Source: Archaeoglobus profundus DSM 5631 (lineage in GTDB: Archaea; Halobacteriota; Archaeoglobi; Archaeoglobales; Archaeoglobaceae). Taken from it: a stretch of 64,000 nt of DNA. Below the pieces are notes generated by a model. That model was not told where the DNA came from. It worked only from the letters and a program-made list of their open reading frames with translations, and searched no databases. Shown one piece after another: positions 26,400-35,602 of this stretch. Position 1 is the stretch's first letter. The number at the start of each line of letters is the position of its first letter. The stretch is taken from the NCBI RefSeq assembly GCF_000025285.1, contig NC_013741.1, positions 558,001 to 622,000 on the forward strand, written 5' to 3'. The translations under genes were made by a program, and so were the position numbers.

Positions 26400-26849
26400 A
26401 TGTATTTGGTTGATAAGGAGAAAGGTGTGGCTCTGATCAAGAACGACAGCGTAGTTACAAGGCATTTAAGATTTAGTGGAAGGATTTTAGCGGGGCTAAG
26501 AGTTATATTTTGGGGTAATATAGAAGCTGAAGAAGTTTATCTTGGAAAGGGTTGCGTCGTAATGGGTGATATACTGTGCGATAAGGCGGTTATAGGTGCA
26601 TGCACGAGGTTTAATAGAATAATAGCGAGCGATTTTGCCTTAATTCAGTCCAAATGCATGGGGAGATATGTTAAAGCTAGGAACGTTCAGATAGCTGAGG
26701 GCTGTACGATCGGAGAAGTTGAGGCTGATGAAAATATAATCATAGATGGTAATTCCAAGATCGGGAAGCTGAATGCCAAAAAGATCTTAGCCTTTAGTAA
26801 CGCTGAAGGGATGGGGAGTGAAGCAGGCAAGACCGAGAGCGAAAGTTAA
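26400..26849 (+). CDS. Small beta-helix (polymer-forming/bactofilin-like) protein
   Basis: The 149 residues consist of short, regularly spaced beta strands with hexapeptide-like glycine and valine turns (LGKGCVVMGDILCDKAVIGA, ARNVQIAEGCTIGEVEADENIIIDG). This suggests a right-handed beta helix related to polymer-forming or bactofilin-like proteins, with no enzyme motif. The start is abutted to the glyA stop and has AAGGTGGTG just ahead, so it is co-translated with glyA. Its last 63 bases overlap the convergent M50 protease gene. Family and function remain uncertain. Confidence 0.5.
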   Translation: MYLVDKEKGVALIKNDSVVTRHLRFSGRILAGLRVIFWGNIEAEEVYLGKGCVVMGDILCDKAVIGACTRFNRIIASDFALIQSKCMGRYVKARNVQIAEGCTIGEVEADENIIIDGNSKIGKLNAKKILAFSNAEGMGSEAGKTESES

Positions 26850-27794
26850 AATTCCTATCACATATCTCTTCAAATCTATAGGTTCATCAACCATCGGCTT
26901 TGGATGTCTCTGCATAGCAAAAAACATCGTTATAAAACCCCAAAAAAGCCACAGAGATGAATTCGTTACAAGACCTAGAATTATCAAGATTATCGGAAGA
27001 ATTTTGTAAACGTCTTCAGCCATTTCACCTATCATCGCCCTCAATATATGCCCTCCGTCGAGCTGTCCGACGGGTATGAGGTTAAGGAAAGTAACAAACA
27101 TGCCAACCCAACCAGCAAAAGCTACGGGATGTATGTAAGTCCCGTTAAACCCGGCAAGCCTTGCAATCGCTTCAAACAGTGGTGGAGTTCCGAGCATGAG
27201 CGTAAATTCGCCTCTATAGATCGGTTTGAACTCCATTTTCAAGCCTATGTAAGTTACAAGCATCGATGCGAATATTCCAAAAAGGGGGCCAGATACTCCA
27301 ACATCAAACAGAGCCTTCCTGTTCGGAATTCTACCTCTATGCTTTATAACTGCTCCCAAAGTACCTATAATGCTTGGAAAGGGTATGAAATATGGTAGAG
27401 ATGTCCTCATTCCCCATTTTCTTGCAAAGATATAATGGCCCATCTCGTGAAATCCGAGAACAAACATTATAGCAACAGAATACGTTATCCCTCCAATTAA
27501 ATCGAATCTTTCAAACATCCCAGCACCCATCACAGTCGTTGATGCGAATGTTGCTATGAGAAGGACTAAGTTTATCCAGATTCTTTCTCTATACCTTTTC
27601 AACTCGATTACGAACTGACCTAACTTAGAATTAACTCTTACATCGTAATCTGTAGTTAAATCCTCTAACAGCCTTTTCAAGCCTTCGAAGTCTATTGGCT
27701 GAAGGTGAAACCTTACAACATCTCCCTTCTCTTCAACATGGTAGACTATTGCAAACCTCTCAATCTCTCTTCTCAACGTATCCTTCATACGCAT
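26787..27794 (-). CDS. Site-2 protease family (M50) membrane metalloprotease
   Basis: The 335-residue membrane protease has the zinc motif HEMGH (residues 116-120) and the third ligand region NLIPVGQLDGGH (Asp246). About six TM segments surround these, and a soluble N-terminal domain of about 70 residues comes first. Such proteases cut TM segments of regulators or remnant signal peptides. The 5' end overlaps the AcnX small-subunit gene by 35 bases (or 29 if ATG 27788 is used). The 3' end overlaps the convergent beta-helix gene. Confidence 0.92.
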   Translation of the reverse strand: MRMKDTLRREIERFAIVYHVEEKGDVVRFHLQPIDFEGLKRLLEDLTTDYDVRVNSKLGQFVIELKRYRERIWINLVLLIATFASTTVMGAGMFERFDLIGGITYSVAIMFVLGFHEMGHYIFARKWGMRTSLPYFIPFPSIIGTLGAVIKHRGRIPNRKALFDVGVSGPLFGIFASMLVTYIGLKMEFKPIYRGEFTLMLGTPPLFEAIARLAGFNGTYIHPVAFAGWVGMFVTFLNLIPVGQLDGGHILRAMIGEMAEDVYKILPIILIILGLVTNSSLWLFWGFITMFFAMQRHPKPMVDEPIDLKRYVIGILTFALGLACFTPHPFSVTKG

Positions 27795-28161
27795 TCACAA
27801 CCGCAAAGTCTCCACTTTCAAATACTTCAAGAGGATTTATCTCCAGCTTATCCATAAGCGGAATTTCAGCTATTATTGCTCCAACTGCAATTATAGGTTC
27901 GGTCTCAATGTTTATTATCGCCTTAGGTGCAGTTCCCTTCTTTTTCATCCTAAGAAGGACGTAAGTTCCAACTGTAGATCCTCTACCGTGCGGAAAGATG
28001 AAGATCTTGTTTGCTATCCTTTCTCCACTTATATCACTATCCTCGGCAACAACAACGCCACTCTCAACGTCCACATCCCCTAAGAATGAGAACTTCCTTC
28101 TACTGACAATAACCTCTCCTTCCGCATAGCCCTTGGATATTACCCTTCCTCTAATTCTCAC
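27760..28161 (-). CDS. AcnX-type mevalonate-5-phosphate dehydratase small subunit (DUF126)
   Basis: DUF126 proteins form the swivelling small subunit of archaeal phosphomevalonate dehydratase, in the modified mevalonate pathway to isoprenoids. The 133-residue sequence has the family motifs FLGDVDVESGVV near residue 26, FPHGRGSTVGTYVL near 56 and EPIIAVGAIIAEIPLMD near 87. The start is GTG 28161, with a TATA-like GTTTTAAG (minus strand, about 28181-28188) 25 bases upstream. The Fe-S large subunit is not in this window. The gene is co-transcribed with the M50 protease. Confidence 0.87.
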   Translation of the reverse strand: MRIRGRVISKGYAEGEVIVSRRKFSFLGDVDVESGVVVAEDSDISGERIANKIFIFPHGRGSTVGTYVLLRMKKKGTAPKAIINIETEPIIAVGAIIAEIPLMDKLEINPLEVFESGDFAVVNAYEGYVEKRD

Positions 28162-28235
28162 AGCCTAAGGCGATACTCTTGACTTAAAACTGTTGTTGAA
28201 GTAAGCCTTATAATCAAGACATCGTATGCTGTGCG

Positions 28236-29813
28236 ATGAAAGTACTCGTAGCTGATCCGATTGCAGAAGAGGCTATAGACTTCATGAAAAAGAATGGATT
28301 GGAAGTAGATGTCAAAACTGACATCTCACATGAGGAACTGCTTGAAGTTATACAGGATTATGACGCGCTGATAGTAAGGAGCAGAACGAGGGTTACGAGA
28401 GATGTAATTGATAGAGCAAAGAAGTTGAAAATAATAGGAAGAGCTGGTGTTGGTGTAGACAACATAGACGTCGATTACGCAACTGAGAAAGGTATAGTTG
28501 TAGTTAACGCCCCGGGAGGGAACAGCGTTTCCGCAGCTGAGCACACTATAGGTTTAATCTTATCAATCGCCAGAAAGATCCCTCAAGCGGATAGGAGCGT
28601 TAAGGAGGGTAAATGGGAGAGGAAAAAGTTTGTAGGTATTGAGCTTAGGGGTAAGACTCTGGGAATAGTCGGTTTAGGTAGGATAGGTTACGAAGTTGCT
28701 AAAAGGATGAGATGTTTTGAGATGAACATACTGGCTTATGACCCATACGTTAGTGAGGAGAGAGCTAAAAGCGTTGGAGCTAAGCTTGTGAGCTTGGAGG
28801 AATTGTTAAGAAATTCCGATATAATAACAATACACGTTCCGAAGACTAAAGAGACTGAAAAAATGATCTCTTACAAGGAATTCGAAATTATGAAAGATGG
28901 AGTTTACATAATCAACGCTGCAAGGGGTGGAATTGTAGATGAAAAAGCTCTTTACGATGCTTTGGTTAGCGGAAAGGTCGCTGGAGCAGCTTTAGACGTT
29001 TACGAGAAGGAACCCCCAGATAAGGATAATCCGCTTTTGAAGCTCGAAAATGTTGTTACTACGCCTCACATAGGTGCTTCAACGAGAGAAGCCCAAATGA
29101 TGGTTGGAATGACCGTAGCAGAAGATATTGTCAACTTCTTCAAGGGATTACCTGTCAAAAACGCCGTAAACCTCCCAAGTATAGCTCCAGAGGATTATAA
29201 CTTCCTCATGCCTTTCGTTGAGCTAGCTGAGAAGATTGGTAAGATTGCATGTGCTAGGTTGAACGGAGTCTTTAATAAGGTAAAGATTACCTTCAGAGGT
29301 GAAATTGCGAAGAGGAACACCGAGATTGTTACGAGAGCACTACTCAAGGGTCTGCTCAGCCAAATACTATCCGGAGTAAATATAGTCTCTGCGCCGATAG
29401 TTGCCAAAGAGAGGGGAATAGTTGTCGAGCAGAGCAAGATTGAGGAATCACACGTATACCCAAGCACGATAGAGGTTACCGTTAGCAACGGTAAGGAGAT
29501 TTACATCGAGGGTACATGCGTTGGAGAGGAGTGCAGAATTTTAAGGATAGACAAGTACAAGGTAGATTTTGTTCCGAAAGGACATTATGTAATATCCCTG
29601 CACGAGGACAAGCCGGGAGTGATAGGTAGGGTGGGGACACTGATGGGTAAATACAACATAAACATAGCTGGAATGATCGTTGGGAGATACGGTGATAAAC
29701 CAGGCGGAATCCAGCTGATGCTACTGCTTCTGGATGATCCTCCAACTGAAGAAATTCTTAAAAAGATGGTCGAACTTGAAGGTATAATAGACGCGACTTA
29801 TGTATACTTGTGA
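28236..29813 (+). CDS. serA: D-3-phosphoglycerate dehydrogenase
   Basis: SerA oxidises 3-phosphoglycerate in the first step of serine synthesis. The 525-residue long form has the substrate and NAD domains ([16 protein letters not shown] near 146-161, catalytic Arg/Glu/His region with DVYEKEPP and TPHIGAST), an intervening ASB domain (about 315-450) and a C-terminal ACT domain ([16 protein letters not shown] onward). The long form is usually serine-inhibited. A TATA-like CTTATAATC centred 25 bases before the ATG suggests a leaderless message. The three next genes follow with overlaps. Confidence 0.96.
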   Translation: MKVLVADPIAEEAIDFMKKNGLEVDVKTDISHEELLEVIQDYDALIVRSRTRVTRDVIDRAKKLKIIGRAGVGVDNIDVDYATEKGIVVVNAPGGNSVSAAEHTIGLILSIARKIPQADRSVKEGKWERKKFVGIELRGKTLGIVGLGRIGYEVAKRMRCFEMNILAYDPYVSEERAKSVGAKLVSLEELLRNSDIITIHVPKTKETEKMISYKEFEIMKDGVYIINAARGGIVDEKALYDALVSGKVAGAALDVYEKEPPDKDNPLLKLENVVTTPHIGASTREAQMMVGMTVAEDIVNFFKGLPVKNAVNLPSIAPEDYNFLMPFVELAEKIGKIACARLNGVFNKVKITFRGEIAKRNTEIVTRALLKGLLSQILSGVNIVSAPIVAKERGIVVEQSKIEESHVYPSTIEVTVSNGKEIYIEGTCVGEECRILRIDKYKVDFVPKGHYVISLHEDKPGVIGRVGTLMGKYNINIAGMIVGRYGDKPGGIQLMLLLLDDPPTEEILKKMVELEGIIDATYVYL

Positions 29814-29815
29814 TT

Positions 29816-30391
29816 ATGAAGGTAGTCGAATACTGTGATGTTTGTGAAGATGAAACGGAACACGAACTCATAAGGCCCGAGAAGAATCTGTACAGGTGTA
29901 GGGTTTGCGGTAGTGTGAGGCAGATAATTCCTGAGAGAGAGATCGAAATAAAGGCGATAATAAGTACCAGCGGAGAAAGCGAAGTGGGTAGAGTTAGGGC
30001 TAAGGAGAGCGAGATGCTCAGGGTTGGGGAGGAGGTCGTAGTAGAGACTGGAGAGGAAGTTAAAGTGGGGGAAATAACGGCTTTGGAACTCAAAGATAGA
30101 AAGAGAGTTGAAATTGCGGAGGCAAAGGATGTCTATACAGTCTGGTTAAGGAACGTCAGCGAGGTCGATGTGAAGTTCAGTTTGCACAAGGGTGCGGTAA
30201 CAACACCTTACAAGATGAGAACTACCGGCGAAACTGAGTTTGAAGTGGGAGAGAGAATAAACATTGACAACTTCATATTCAGAATAACGAGGATAAAAAA
30301 GCTCGATGGAAAACTTTTGAAGAAGAGAGGTGACAGGGCAAAAGCCAAGGAAATAAAGAGAATATATGCCATATTCGAAAGGAAGGTATGA
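29816..30391 (+). CDS. HVO_0476-family zinc-finger protein
   Basis: The N-terminus has a zinc ribbon, CDVCEDETEH and CRVCGSVRQ (about residues 6-36). The remaining ~150 residues form a beta-rich domain with VGEEVVVETGEEVKVGEITALE and VYTVWLRNVSEV, as in the archaeal family named after HVO_0476. The function is unknown, with a role in RNA or translation suspected. ATG 29816 lies 2 bases after the serA stop; GTG 29810, overlapping that stop, is an alternative. It overlaps the next gene by 4 bases. Confidence 0.75.
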   Translation: MKVVEYCDVCEDETEHELIRPEKNLYRCRVCGSVRQIIPEREIEIKAIISTSGESEVGRVRAKESEMLRVGEEVVVETGEEVKVGEITALELKDRKRVEIAEAKDVYTVWLRNVSEVDVKFSLHKGAVTTPYKMRTTGETEFEVGERINIDNFIFRITRIKKLDGKLLKKRGDRAKAKEIKRIYAIFERKV

Positions 30392-31272
30392 GATTCAGAG
30401 ACTTTATTGAAGTCGATAATCACTTATTCTCAGTCTTAAAAGGTGGAGATAAAATAATATGTGTCCTTAGATACGTTCCAAACGGCGATAGAGTAAGAGG
30501 CAAAAATACTTACAGGAAGATCAAACATTCGGAAGCTTACAGATATCTTAGAGAGTTCTACAACGATGGACTGCACTACATTCCGCTAGAGAGAGTTGAG
30601 AAACATTACGATGCTATGAAACTCTTGCCAGAGATTTGCGAGAGGGATGAATGCGTTAAAAAGGTTGCAAACTTCTTTAACCTCGAAAAGATGGGTGTAA
30701 CTGGATCGAGACTTATAGGACTGTCCAAGGAAGATTCGGATGTTGATTTTGTTCTTTACGACGAATGCTTTAATGTTGGAAGGGAGAAAATAAGGAAGGG
30801 TCTGGAGAAAGGAGATTTGGAGAGTCCTGACCTCGAAAAAGTTTATGAAAAAAGAAACGTGGCGCTCCCGTACGAGATTTTTGTTGTTCACGAGAGAAGG
30901 AAGTACAATAAGGCCATTATCGACGGTGTTAGTTTTGATATACTCTATGCTGGTAGAGATGCTAATATTGTTAAGGGCGAGAAGGTTGGAAAAGTTGAAG
31001 TTAGAGGGAAGGTCATTCAAGCTAGGCCTTTTGAATATCCTGCAGTTTACAAACTCCCTGACTGTGATATCTTATGTTACACTCACACATTCGTCGGTCA
31101 AGCTTTCGAGGGAGAATTTATAGAAGCTCGCGGAATACTCGAAATTATTAATGGTAGGAAGGTAGTTATTATTGGAAGTAGAAGAGATATTGAAGATGAG
31201 TACGTTGTTTCGCTAACCTTACTTGAAAGGGAGGGGATGATCGATGACTTCGAGATGTGGAAGCGAATATAA
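30388..31272 (+). CDS. Archaeal nucleotidyltransferase-fold protein
   Basis: A pol-beta-type nucleotidyltransferase motif, GVTGSRLIGLSKEDSDVDFVLY, lies near residues 102-123 with the two catalytic aspartates. About 90 residues precede it and a beta-rich C-terminal domain (about 205-270) follows it. The family is archaeal and uncharacterised; it differs from CCA-adding enzymes in size and layout. It is in the serA/zinc-finger run and its end overlaps the hexuloisomerase start. Confidence 0.7.
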   Translation: MRFRDFIEVDNHLFSVLKGGDKIICVLRYVPNGDRVRGKNTYRKIKHSEAYRYLREFYNDGLHYIPLERVEKHYDAMKLLPEICERDECVKKVANFFNLEKMGVTGSRLIGLSKEDSDVDFVLYDECFNVGREKIRKGLEKGDLESPDLEKVYEKRNVALPYEIFVVHERRKYNKAIIDGVSFDILYAGRDANIVKGEKVGKVEVRGKVIQARPFEYPAVYKLPDCDILCYTHTFVGQAFEGEFIEARGILEIINGRKVVIIGSRRDIEDEYVVSLTLLEREGMIDDFEMWKRI

Positions 31273-31882
31273 ATCGAAATTCTCAAGTATCTTGGCACAG
31301 GGGGGATCGCAGGTGGTGGGTGAGACCTTGATAAGATTCTTGGATAAAGTGTGTGAGCACGTGCAGAATATCAAGAGTAACTTGGATTTTAAGAAAATAG
31401 AGGAGTTTATATCCGCTTTGGAAAATGCGAGATGCATATTCGTTATGGGCGCCGGTAGAAGTGGCTTTGTTGCAAAGGCTTTCGCAATGAGGCTGATGCA
31501 TTTAGGTTACAACGTCTATGTCGTTGGTGAGACTGTAACTCCGAGGATTAAGCCAGAAGACCTACTAATTGCAATATCTGGATCGGGTGAAACGCTCTCT
31601 GTTGTGAACATAAGTAGAAGGGCGAAGGAGGATATAGGTTCAAAGCTTGTAGCAATAACTCAGAGACCTGAATCGACTTTGGCAAAGATGAGCGACATAG
31701 TAATAGTTCTCAAGGGTAAGGACAAATACGAAAGAAATCACGAATTATCAAAGCTCGCCCCATTAGGTACTCTATTTGAACTTACAGCTCTGATATTTCT
31801 GGATGGACTCGTTGCAGAGATAATGAATTTGAAGCAGTTGACCGAAGAGGACTTGGCTGAGAGACACGCTGTTTTAGAGTAG
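31244..31882 (+). CDS. hxlB: 6-phospho-3-hexuloisomerase (SIS domain)
   Basis: PHI interconverts hexulose 6-phosphate and fructose 6-phosphate. In archaea it supplies ribulose 5-phosphate by the reversed RuMP route. Family motifs are MGAGRSGFVAKAFAMRLMHLG, VGETVTPRI and ISGSGETLSVV, ending in TEEDLAERHAVLE. ATG 31244 has GGGAGGGG 7 bases upstream but adds a 28-residue tail not typical of the family and overlaps the previous gene by 29 bases. TTG 31328 would give the usual ~184 residues. The stop abuts that of the convergent nucleotidyltransferase with no spacer. Confidence 0.88.
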   Translation: MTSRCGSEYKSKFSSILAQGGSQVVGETLIRFLDKVCEHVQNIKSNLDFKKIEEFISALENARCIFVMGAGRSGFVAKAFAMRLMHLGYNVYVVGETVTPRIKPEDLLIAISGSGETLSVVNISRRAKEDIGSKLVAITQRPESTLAKMSDIVIVLKGKDKYERNHELSKLAPLGTLFELTALIFLDGLVAEIMNLKQLTEEDLAERHAVLE

Positions 31883-32875
31883 TTATCCCCTCTGAATCTT
31901 TGCATGCATACCTATGATAGAGTTACTTAGGTCAATGCCTCTTATCTCGCAGTCCTCGTCGATTATCGTCCTCCAAATCTTCGCGTTTCTGACAACAGAG
32001 TTCTTGAAGATAACTGACTCACTCACGTCGGTATTCTCAACTACACAACCCTCACCAATGTAGGCGTAGGGACCGACTATCGATCTTCCCTTAATTCTCG
32101 CGTTTTCTTCGATAACAACTGGTGTAATTACCTTAGCGTATCTATCTATCTCAGCATTTTCATCCACGTAATGCTCCATGTAGAACCTCAAAGCTTCCAA
32201 ATACGAATCGGCATTACCAACATCGTGCCAGAGCCCTGTGAACGAATAGCCGTATACATTCGTTTTCTCACACAACCAAGATATAAAGCTACCAAGGTTG
32301 TCACTGTGCATATTGGATGCTACGTACTCCTGAAGAAGATCAATAGCTTCCTTTGGCAATGCGTAGAGGGCAATTCCTACAAGAGTGGATTTTGGCTCCT
32401 TTGGTTTCTCGTAAAATCTTACAATCCTTTCTCCTTCCATTTCGACACTACTGTACCTTTTAACGAGCTCCAAATCACCTACGTCGTACAAACCGACAAC
32501 GCACGATTTCTTCTCTTTGTAGTAATTTACAAAACCGTCTAGTTCGAAGGAGAATATGTTATCTCCAGCAACAACGAGCATCTCATCACCTAGAATCTTT
32601 GAAACCTCAGCCAAGGCTCTAACAGCCCCTAGCTTCTCCTCCTCCTTTGTAGTTTCTTCAACTATCAATTCAACTTCCTTTCCATCAGCCCACCTTCTAA
32701 AATCTTCTTCGAACCTTTTGTTGGTTGAAACGTAAACATCACCGAACTTTTTAACTTTCTCGTAAACGTGATCAATTATTGTCTTTCTGCCTACTGGTAA
32801 AAGCGGCTTCGCCTTCGTCATGGTGATGGGCCAGAGACGAGTTGCGTAGCCGCCAGCCATTATGACGACGTTCAT
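31883..32875 (-). CDS. Sugar-1-phosphate nucleotidylyltransferase with hexapeptide C-terminus
   Basis: The N-terminal domain has the NTP-transferase signature MAGGYATRLWPITMTKAKPLLPVGRK (cut here into its start and end), GDNIFSF, and LWHDVGNADSYL. The C-terminal ~80 residues are left-handed beta-helix hexapeptide repeats (ENARIKGRSIVGPYAYIGEG). It probably makes an NDP-sugar for surface glycans or lipid heads. The nucleotide and sugar cannot be told from sequence. The promoter is back to back with that of nmd3. Confidence 0.85.
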   Translation of the reverse strand: MNVVIMAGGYATRLWPITMTKAKPLLPVGRKTIIDHVYEKVKKFGDVYVSTNKRFEEDFRRWADGKEVELIVEETTKEEEKLGAVRALAEVSKILGDEMLVVAGDNIFSFELDGFVNYYKEKKSCVVGLYDVGDLELVKRYSSVEMEGERIVRFYEKPKEPKSTLVGIALYALPKEAIDLLQEYVASNMHSDNLGSFISWLCEKTNVYGYSFTGLWHDVGNADSYLEALRFYMEHYVDENAEIDRYAKVITPVVIEENARIKGRSIVGPYAYIGEGCVVENTDVSESVIFKNSVVRNAKIWRTIIDEDCEIRGIDLSNSIIGMHAKIQRG

Positions 32876-32953
32876 ATCGCAGGTTGTACAATGGGTAAAA
32901 ATTCTTTCGTCTCGAATGACTTATATAGTTGTGACAACAACTCATCAATTACA

Positions 32954-33952
32954 ATGAGGTGTGCGATCTGCGGAAATACTGCGGTAATAGATGGAATGTG
33001 CATCGATTGTTACATGAAGAGAAATAAGTTGTCGTGGGTAGATGACATTATCGAAGTTGTTAGATGTCCGAAGTGTGGATATTTCAAGGTTGGAAGAAGA
33101 TGGGAGAATTTAGACTTCGAATCAGCTTTACTCGAATTGATCCATTCGAGCGTTAGAATTCACCCACAATTCGATGTAGAACACTTAGAAGTCGAACCTC
33201 TTACAACTGGTGAAGTTGGTAAGTACATCATCAGGCTTGTAGGTAATGTAGAAGGTTACGATGTCGTAGATGAGAGCATTGTTGAAGTCAGGTTGAAGAG
33301 TAGAACTTGTGAGAGGTGCACAAGGTTATCGGGCGGATACTACGAAGCAATTGTTCAAATAAGGGCTGACGACAGAGAGATTGAAAGAGATGAGCTTGAA
33401 ACAGTTAAGGACATAATAAATAGAGTTCTGGAAAGGGAAAGCGATAATCAGAAGGCTTTTGTCAGCAAGATAGTTGAGAGAAAGGAGGGAATCGACTTCT
33501 ATTTCGGAGACAAGAACATAGGTAGGAAGGTTTCGAGGGAAATTGTGAAGGCTTTAGGTGGCAGATTGATTGAAAGCAGGAAGTTGCATACGAGGATTGA
33601 TGGGAGAGATGTATACAGGTACACGTTTGCCGTCAGATTACCTTGCTACAGAATCGGTGACATAGTTTTGGATAATGGCAGGATATGTATTGTGACTGGC
33701 AAGGATAAAGGCATAGACATAGATAACTTGAGCAGTGTGAATTTGAAGGAGCCTAAGGTGGTTAGAAGGAGAGAAGAGCTTGAAAAGGGCGTTGTTGTCA
33801 ATTATGACGAGTATATAGTTGAGATTGCGAATGAGAGCGGTGTCTTGCAAGCTGTGAAAACTGGGAATGTTGAAATAGGTGAAGAGGTTTACTTCTTCGA
33901 GCACGATTCAAGATTCTACGCTATTCCAAAGGAGATGTATGAAGGCGGTTAG
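32954..33952 (+). CDS. nmd3: Nmd3-like ribosome export/60S maturation homologue
   Basis: Nmd3 binds the large ribosomal subunit, and the archaeal homologue presumably acts in late 50S assembly. Two zinc-binding CxxC pairs occur at the N-terminus (MRCAICG..CIDC and RCPKCG), with CERCTRLSGGYYEAIVQIR further on, as in the family. The open frame extends to 32891, but ATG 32954 is the start: it begins MRCAICGNT, and a TATA box (CTTATATAG, about 32920-32928) lies 30 bases upstream for a leaderless message. It overlaps taw2 by 14 bases. Confidence 0.9.
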   Translation: MRCAICGNTAVIDGMCIDCYMKRNKLSWVDDIIEVVRCPKCGYFKVGRRWENLDFESALLELIHSSVRIHPQFDVEHLEVEPLTTGEVGKYIIRLVGNVEGYDVVDESIVEVRLKSRTCERCTRLSGGYYEAIVQIRADDREIERDELETVKDIINRVLERESDNQKAFVSKIVERKEGIDFYFGDKNIGRKVSREIVKALGGRLIESRKLHTRIDGRDVYRYTFAVRLPCYRIGDIVLDNGRICIVTGKDKGIDIDNLSSVNLKEPKVVRRREELEKGVVVNYDEYIVEIANESGVLQAVKTGNVEIGEEVYFFEHDSRFYAIPKEMYEGG

Positions 33953-34940
33953 AGTTCACAAGTTTAAGGCTGAGGAGGTTAGAAAGTTTGCTGAGAGGAT
34001 TGGAGCAAAGGATAAAGATAGATTAGTTGTCTGTAGAGGAGATTACGTTGAAATACCAATATACGATGGTTTTGAGAATTATTTCAAAGAATACGAGATA
34101 GTTGAGCAAGAGGAGCCAGTTTTCGCTAGGAAGTCCGATCTTTATGAAATTTTGAAGGAGAAAATACCTAGGAAGCTTTGGGACTACATTCCGAGGAGAT
34201 ACAAAATAATTGGAGACGTTATACTCATCAAGATACCGGATGAACTCGAAGAATACAAGCAATTGATTGGAGAAACTCTTCTGAGTATTCACAAGCGTTG
34301 CAAGTCTGTATGGAGGGATTTGGGAAGAGAAGGCATGCTAAGAAAGCCGAAAGTCGAGCTTATAGCCGGTAGCGGAAGTGAGACCGTCCACAAAGAGAAC
34401 GGATGTCTCTTCAAGCTAGATGTTACGAAGGTTATGTTCAGTGTAGGAAATCAGGGAGAGAGGATGAGAATAGTCAAGCTTGTTCAGGATGGGGAAGTTG
34501 TTGTGGACATGTTTGCAGGTATAGGTTACTTCACGATACCAATAGCTGTTCACACTAAAGCCAAGAAAATATACGCGATCGAAATAAACCCAGATTCCTA
34601 CTTCTATCTCTTGGAAAACATCGAGTTAAATGACGTTAAAAACGTCATACCGATACTAGGAGATTCCATGTATGTAACTCCAGAAGGTGTAGCTGATAGG
34701 GTGGTTATGGGACACATATTCTGTCACGAATTTCTGCCAGTAGCGATTAAAGCTTTAAAGGGTGACGGCTACATCCACTATCACGAATCCGTACCGGAAG
34801 TAATAATTAACAGGCCGATTGAAAGAATAAAGAGTGCTTGCGAATCTTTAGGTAAAAATGTCAAAATAGAGAATTTCAGAAAAGTAAAGAACTACTCTCC
34901 CGGTGTTCTACACGTCGTAGTCGATGCTTACGTTTACTGA
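33939..34940 (+). CDS. taw2: tRNA 4-demethylwyosine aminocarboxypropyltransferase (Taw2/TYW2)
   Basis: Taw2 adds the amino-carboxypropyl group of AdoMet to wyosine at G37 of tRNA-Phe. The AdoMet motif is VVDMFAGIGYFTIPIA near 206-221. The Trm5 catalytic NPP-type motif is replaced by ADRVVMGHIFCHEFLPVA, and GDGYIHYHESVPE follows, as in TYW2 rather than Trm5. ATG 33939, inside the nmd3 end, has GGAG 4 bases before it; the open frame reaches 33879. Length is 333 residues. Confidence 0.85.
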   Translation: MKAVRVHKFKAEEVRKFAERIGAKDKDRLVVCRGDYVEIPIYDGFENYFKEYEIVEQEEPVFARKSDLYEILKEKIPRKLWDYIPRRYKIIGDVILIKIPDELEEYKQLIGETLLSIHKRCKSVWRDLGREGMLRKPKVELIAGSGSETVHKENGCLFKLDVTKVMFSVGNQGERMRIVKLVQDGEVVVDMFAGIGYFTIPIAVHTKAKKIYAIEINPDSYFYLLENIELNDVKNVIPILGDSMYVTPEGVADRVVMGHIFCHEFLPVAIKALKGDGYIHYHESVPEVIINRPIERIKSACESLGKNVKIENFRKVKNYSPGVLHVVVDAYVY

Positions 34941-34981
34941 AAGAGAAAAATATTAAATAATCTTGAAAGAAACATATACAC

Positions 34982-35602
34982 ATGGATTTTGGCGATATCG
35001 TTGTTAAAAATGCGATCAAGATAGTTGACTTCTTGAAGGTACTCCCAAAAGTTTTGGAGGATCAGAAGGAAAGATTGAACGAATTTGTAAAAATTTTAAA
35101 AGATTCGAAAGCCATTCACGTCTACGGTGTTGGGAGAAGCGGGGCAGTGGCCCTATGCTTTGCCATAAGGCTCAAGCACTTTGAGAAAGTTCTGGGTTGT
35201 AAAGTTTGGTGGGTTGGCGATGAAGTGAGGGAGAAGATTGAAGAGGGAGACACCCTAATAGCGTTTTCTGGTTCGGGAGAGACTGCTGAAGTTCTGATAG
35301 TTGCTGAAAGAGCTAAAAATGCAAATGCAAAGGTTGTGGCGGTAACGTCTTTCGAAGATTCAAGCTTAGCTAGGATGGCAGATTTGGTTATAATTATCCC
35401 CGGTGGACTTGAAAAAAGAAAGGGATGGAAATATCTCGAAGCTCAGTTTGTTGGAGAGTTCTATGGAGGTGGAGAGTTCGAACTACTTGCTTACGCATTT
35501 CAGGAGGTTTTAATAAACGCCATAGGAGAGTACTTTGGAATTCCGAAAGATGTCGTGATAAAGGAGCATGAGAGAAATTCTATACATAGAAAATCATCCT
35601 AG
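34982..35602 (+). CDS. SIS-domain sugar isomerase, hexuloisomerase-like paralogue
   Basis: This 206-residue SIS protein has YGVGRSGAVALCFAIRLKH, WWVGDEVREKIEEGDTLIAFSGSGET and an N-terminal helix, so it is close to 6-phospho-3-hexuloisomerase. It differs from the copy at 31244-31882 at the loop (VGDEVREKI in place of VGETVTPRI) and has an insertion GGLEKRKGWKYLEAQFVGEFYGGGEF. A different sugar phosphate is likely. TATA-like AAATATTAAAT about 28 bases before the ATG suggests a leaderless message. Its end overlaps the convergent DUF63 gene by 23 bases. Confidence 0.72.
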   Translation: MDFGDIVVKNAIKIVDFLKVLPKVLEDQKERLNEFVKILKDSKAIHVYGVGRSGAVALCFAIRLKHFEKVLGCKVWWVGDEVREKIEEGDTLIAFSGSGETAEVLIVAERAKNANAKVVAVTSFEDSSLARMADLVIIIPGGLEKRKGWKYLEAQFVGEFYGGGEFELLAYAFQEVLINAIGEYFGIPKDVVIKEHERNSIHRKSS

